Assembly: GCA_964492105.1 (NCBI GenBank)
Contig: CAZBJB010000040.1
Coordinates: 1-13,638, forward strand
Source of the DNA: JAUZQZ01 sp964492105
GTDB taxonomy: Bacteria > Pseudomonadota > Zetaproteobacteria > Mariprofundales > Mariprofundaceae
Direction: 5' to 3'
DNA length: 13,638 bases
Shown here piece after piece: positions 13,359 through 13,638 of this stretch. How positions within the stretch are numbered: the stretch's first letter is position 1; every line of letters begins with the position of its first letter. Below the pieces are notes generated by a model, which saw only the letters and a program-made list of their open reading frames with translations, had not been told where the DNA came from and did not search any database. Made by a program: the position numbers and the translations under genes.

Positions 13359-13638
13359 GTAAGCGTCAAAGCAATGGGTTGTGAGCTGCTTATGTTTTTC
13401 CACTGAGCCTTTTTATGTCAAAATTATGTGGAAGTAGAGAGCGGAGCTCATCATCATTTGTGCAGCGCGGTAGTTCTTCGAGCACAAATGTCAGCCATGC
13501 CATCAAGGGGAGATCATTGGCCTTGGCGGATTGTAACAGGGAGTAGATCACGGCGCTGGCCTTGGCTCCGTAAACGATGAACAGGGTCTACCATCGGATT
13601 TTGCATGGTAGCGAAGGCAAAGCACCCCTGTTAAAGTA
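13359..13638 (-). mobile_element. Right-hand end of an IS66-family insertion sequence (runs out of window)
   Basis: The element begins with GTAAGCGTCAAAGCAATGGG at 13359, matching the GTAAGCG terminus typical of IS66-family inverted repeats. A - strand frame that resembles the C-terminus of the IS66 transposase stops 30 bp inside this end, the normal arrangement. The other end is beyond the window. If the boundary is right, the candidate 8-bp target duplication would be 13351-13358 (CAAAAATC), which can only be tested with the far end. The stretch 13267-13358 between the groEL terminator and this boundary holds no gene I can support. Confidence 0.72.
13390..13587 (-). pseudogene. C-terminal fragment of an IS66-family transposase
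   Basis: Read on the - strand, 13587 to 13390 encodes about 65 residues including YGAKASAVIYSLLQSAKAND, AWLTFVLEELPRCTNDDELR and SLLPHNFD. This resembles the IS66 transposase C-terminal domain, whose usual pattern is GA-ASA-IYSL-E-AKANG followed by YL-LP-A-LLPW. An in-frame TAG (- strand, plus positions 13588-13590) lies directly upstream. The normally preceding RKN-LF block is not recognisable except for a possible LF. The gene is therefore broken here, by decay or by an insertion that begins near 13580-13588. The final Trp of the LLPW box is replaced (LLPHNFD). The rest of the gene is outside the window. Confidence 0.65.

Noticed and set aside
1..13638. CRISPR arrays, tRNA or rRNA genes
   Set aside because: No regularly spaced direct repeats were seen, and no tRNA-like cloverleaf or rRNA segment was noticed in the few intergenic gaps.

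Overview
The window reads as a chromosomal segment of a mid-GC Gram-negative bacterium, most likely a member of the Pseudomonadota. The Lol lipoprotein-sorting genes point to an outer membrane. A sigma-32-type promoter in front of groESL, a YciH/SUI1-type factor and an IS66 element fit the same group. No marker here fixes the genus. Every host gene is on the + strand; only the transposase remnant at the right end is on the - strand.

Layout. Positions 1-258 hold an unrecognised leader with the tail of an upstream reading frame. Then come ndk (259-687) and lysS (about 758-2227). The start region of lysS carries a solo copy of the terminus of a small transposable repeat. Next is a coupled pair, a stand-alone two-CBS-domain protein (2300-2773) overlapping an ArsB/NhaD/SLC13-type permease (2766-4115). 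A Lol cluster follows: a LolC/LolE-family permease (4128-5363), an intact 161-bp MITE-like element with 4-bp target duplications (5374-5534), a TPR protein with two cyclic-nucleotide-binding-type domains (5557-6780) and the ATPase LolD (6777-7472). The line continues with little spacing into the oxidative pentose phosphate genes gnd (7494-8417), zwf (8430-9959) and pgl (9937-10602). After about 115 bp comes a YciH/SUI1 gene (10719-11078), then groES (11223-11519) and groEL (11549-13195) with a clear intrinsic terminator. The window ends in the right end of an IS66-family element whose transposase C-terminus is visible but interrupted by a stop.

How the parts work together. zwf, pgl and gnd encode the three steps from glucose-6-phosphate to ribulose-5-phosphate. 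LolC/E and LolD form the inner-membrane lipoprotein release transporter. The TPR/double-CNB protein between them has no DNA-binding domain and overlaps lolD, so it may be a regulatory or scaffold partner. The groESL control region is the richest regulatory sequence in the window. It has a TTGACA-type promoter followed by a CIRCE-like (HrcA) operator, and then a sigma-32-type promoter whose spacer is exactly a perfect 7-1-7 inverted repeat. This suggests two, perhaps three, layers of control on the chaperonin.

No wholly new defence or biosynthetic system is evident. The points most worth following are the TPR/CNB protein inside the lol cluster, the CBS-permease pair, the MITE family (one full copy, one solo end at the lysS start, one possible degraded end before ndk) and the layered groESL promoter.
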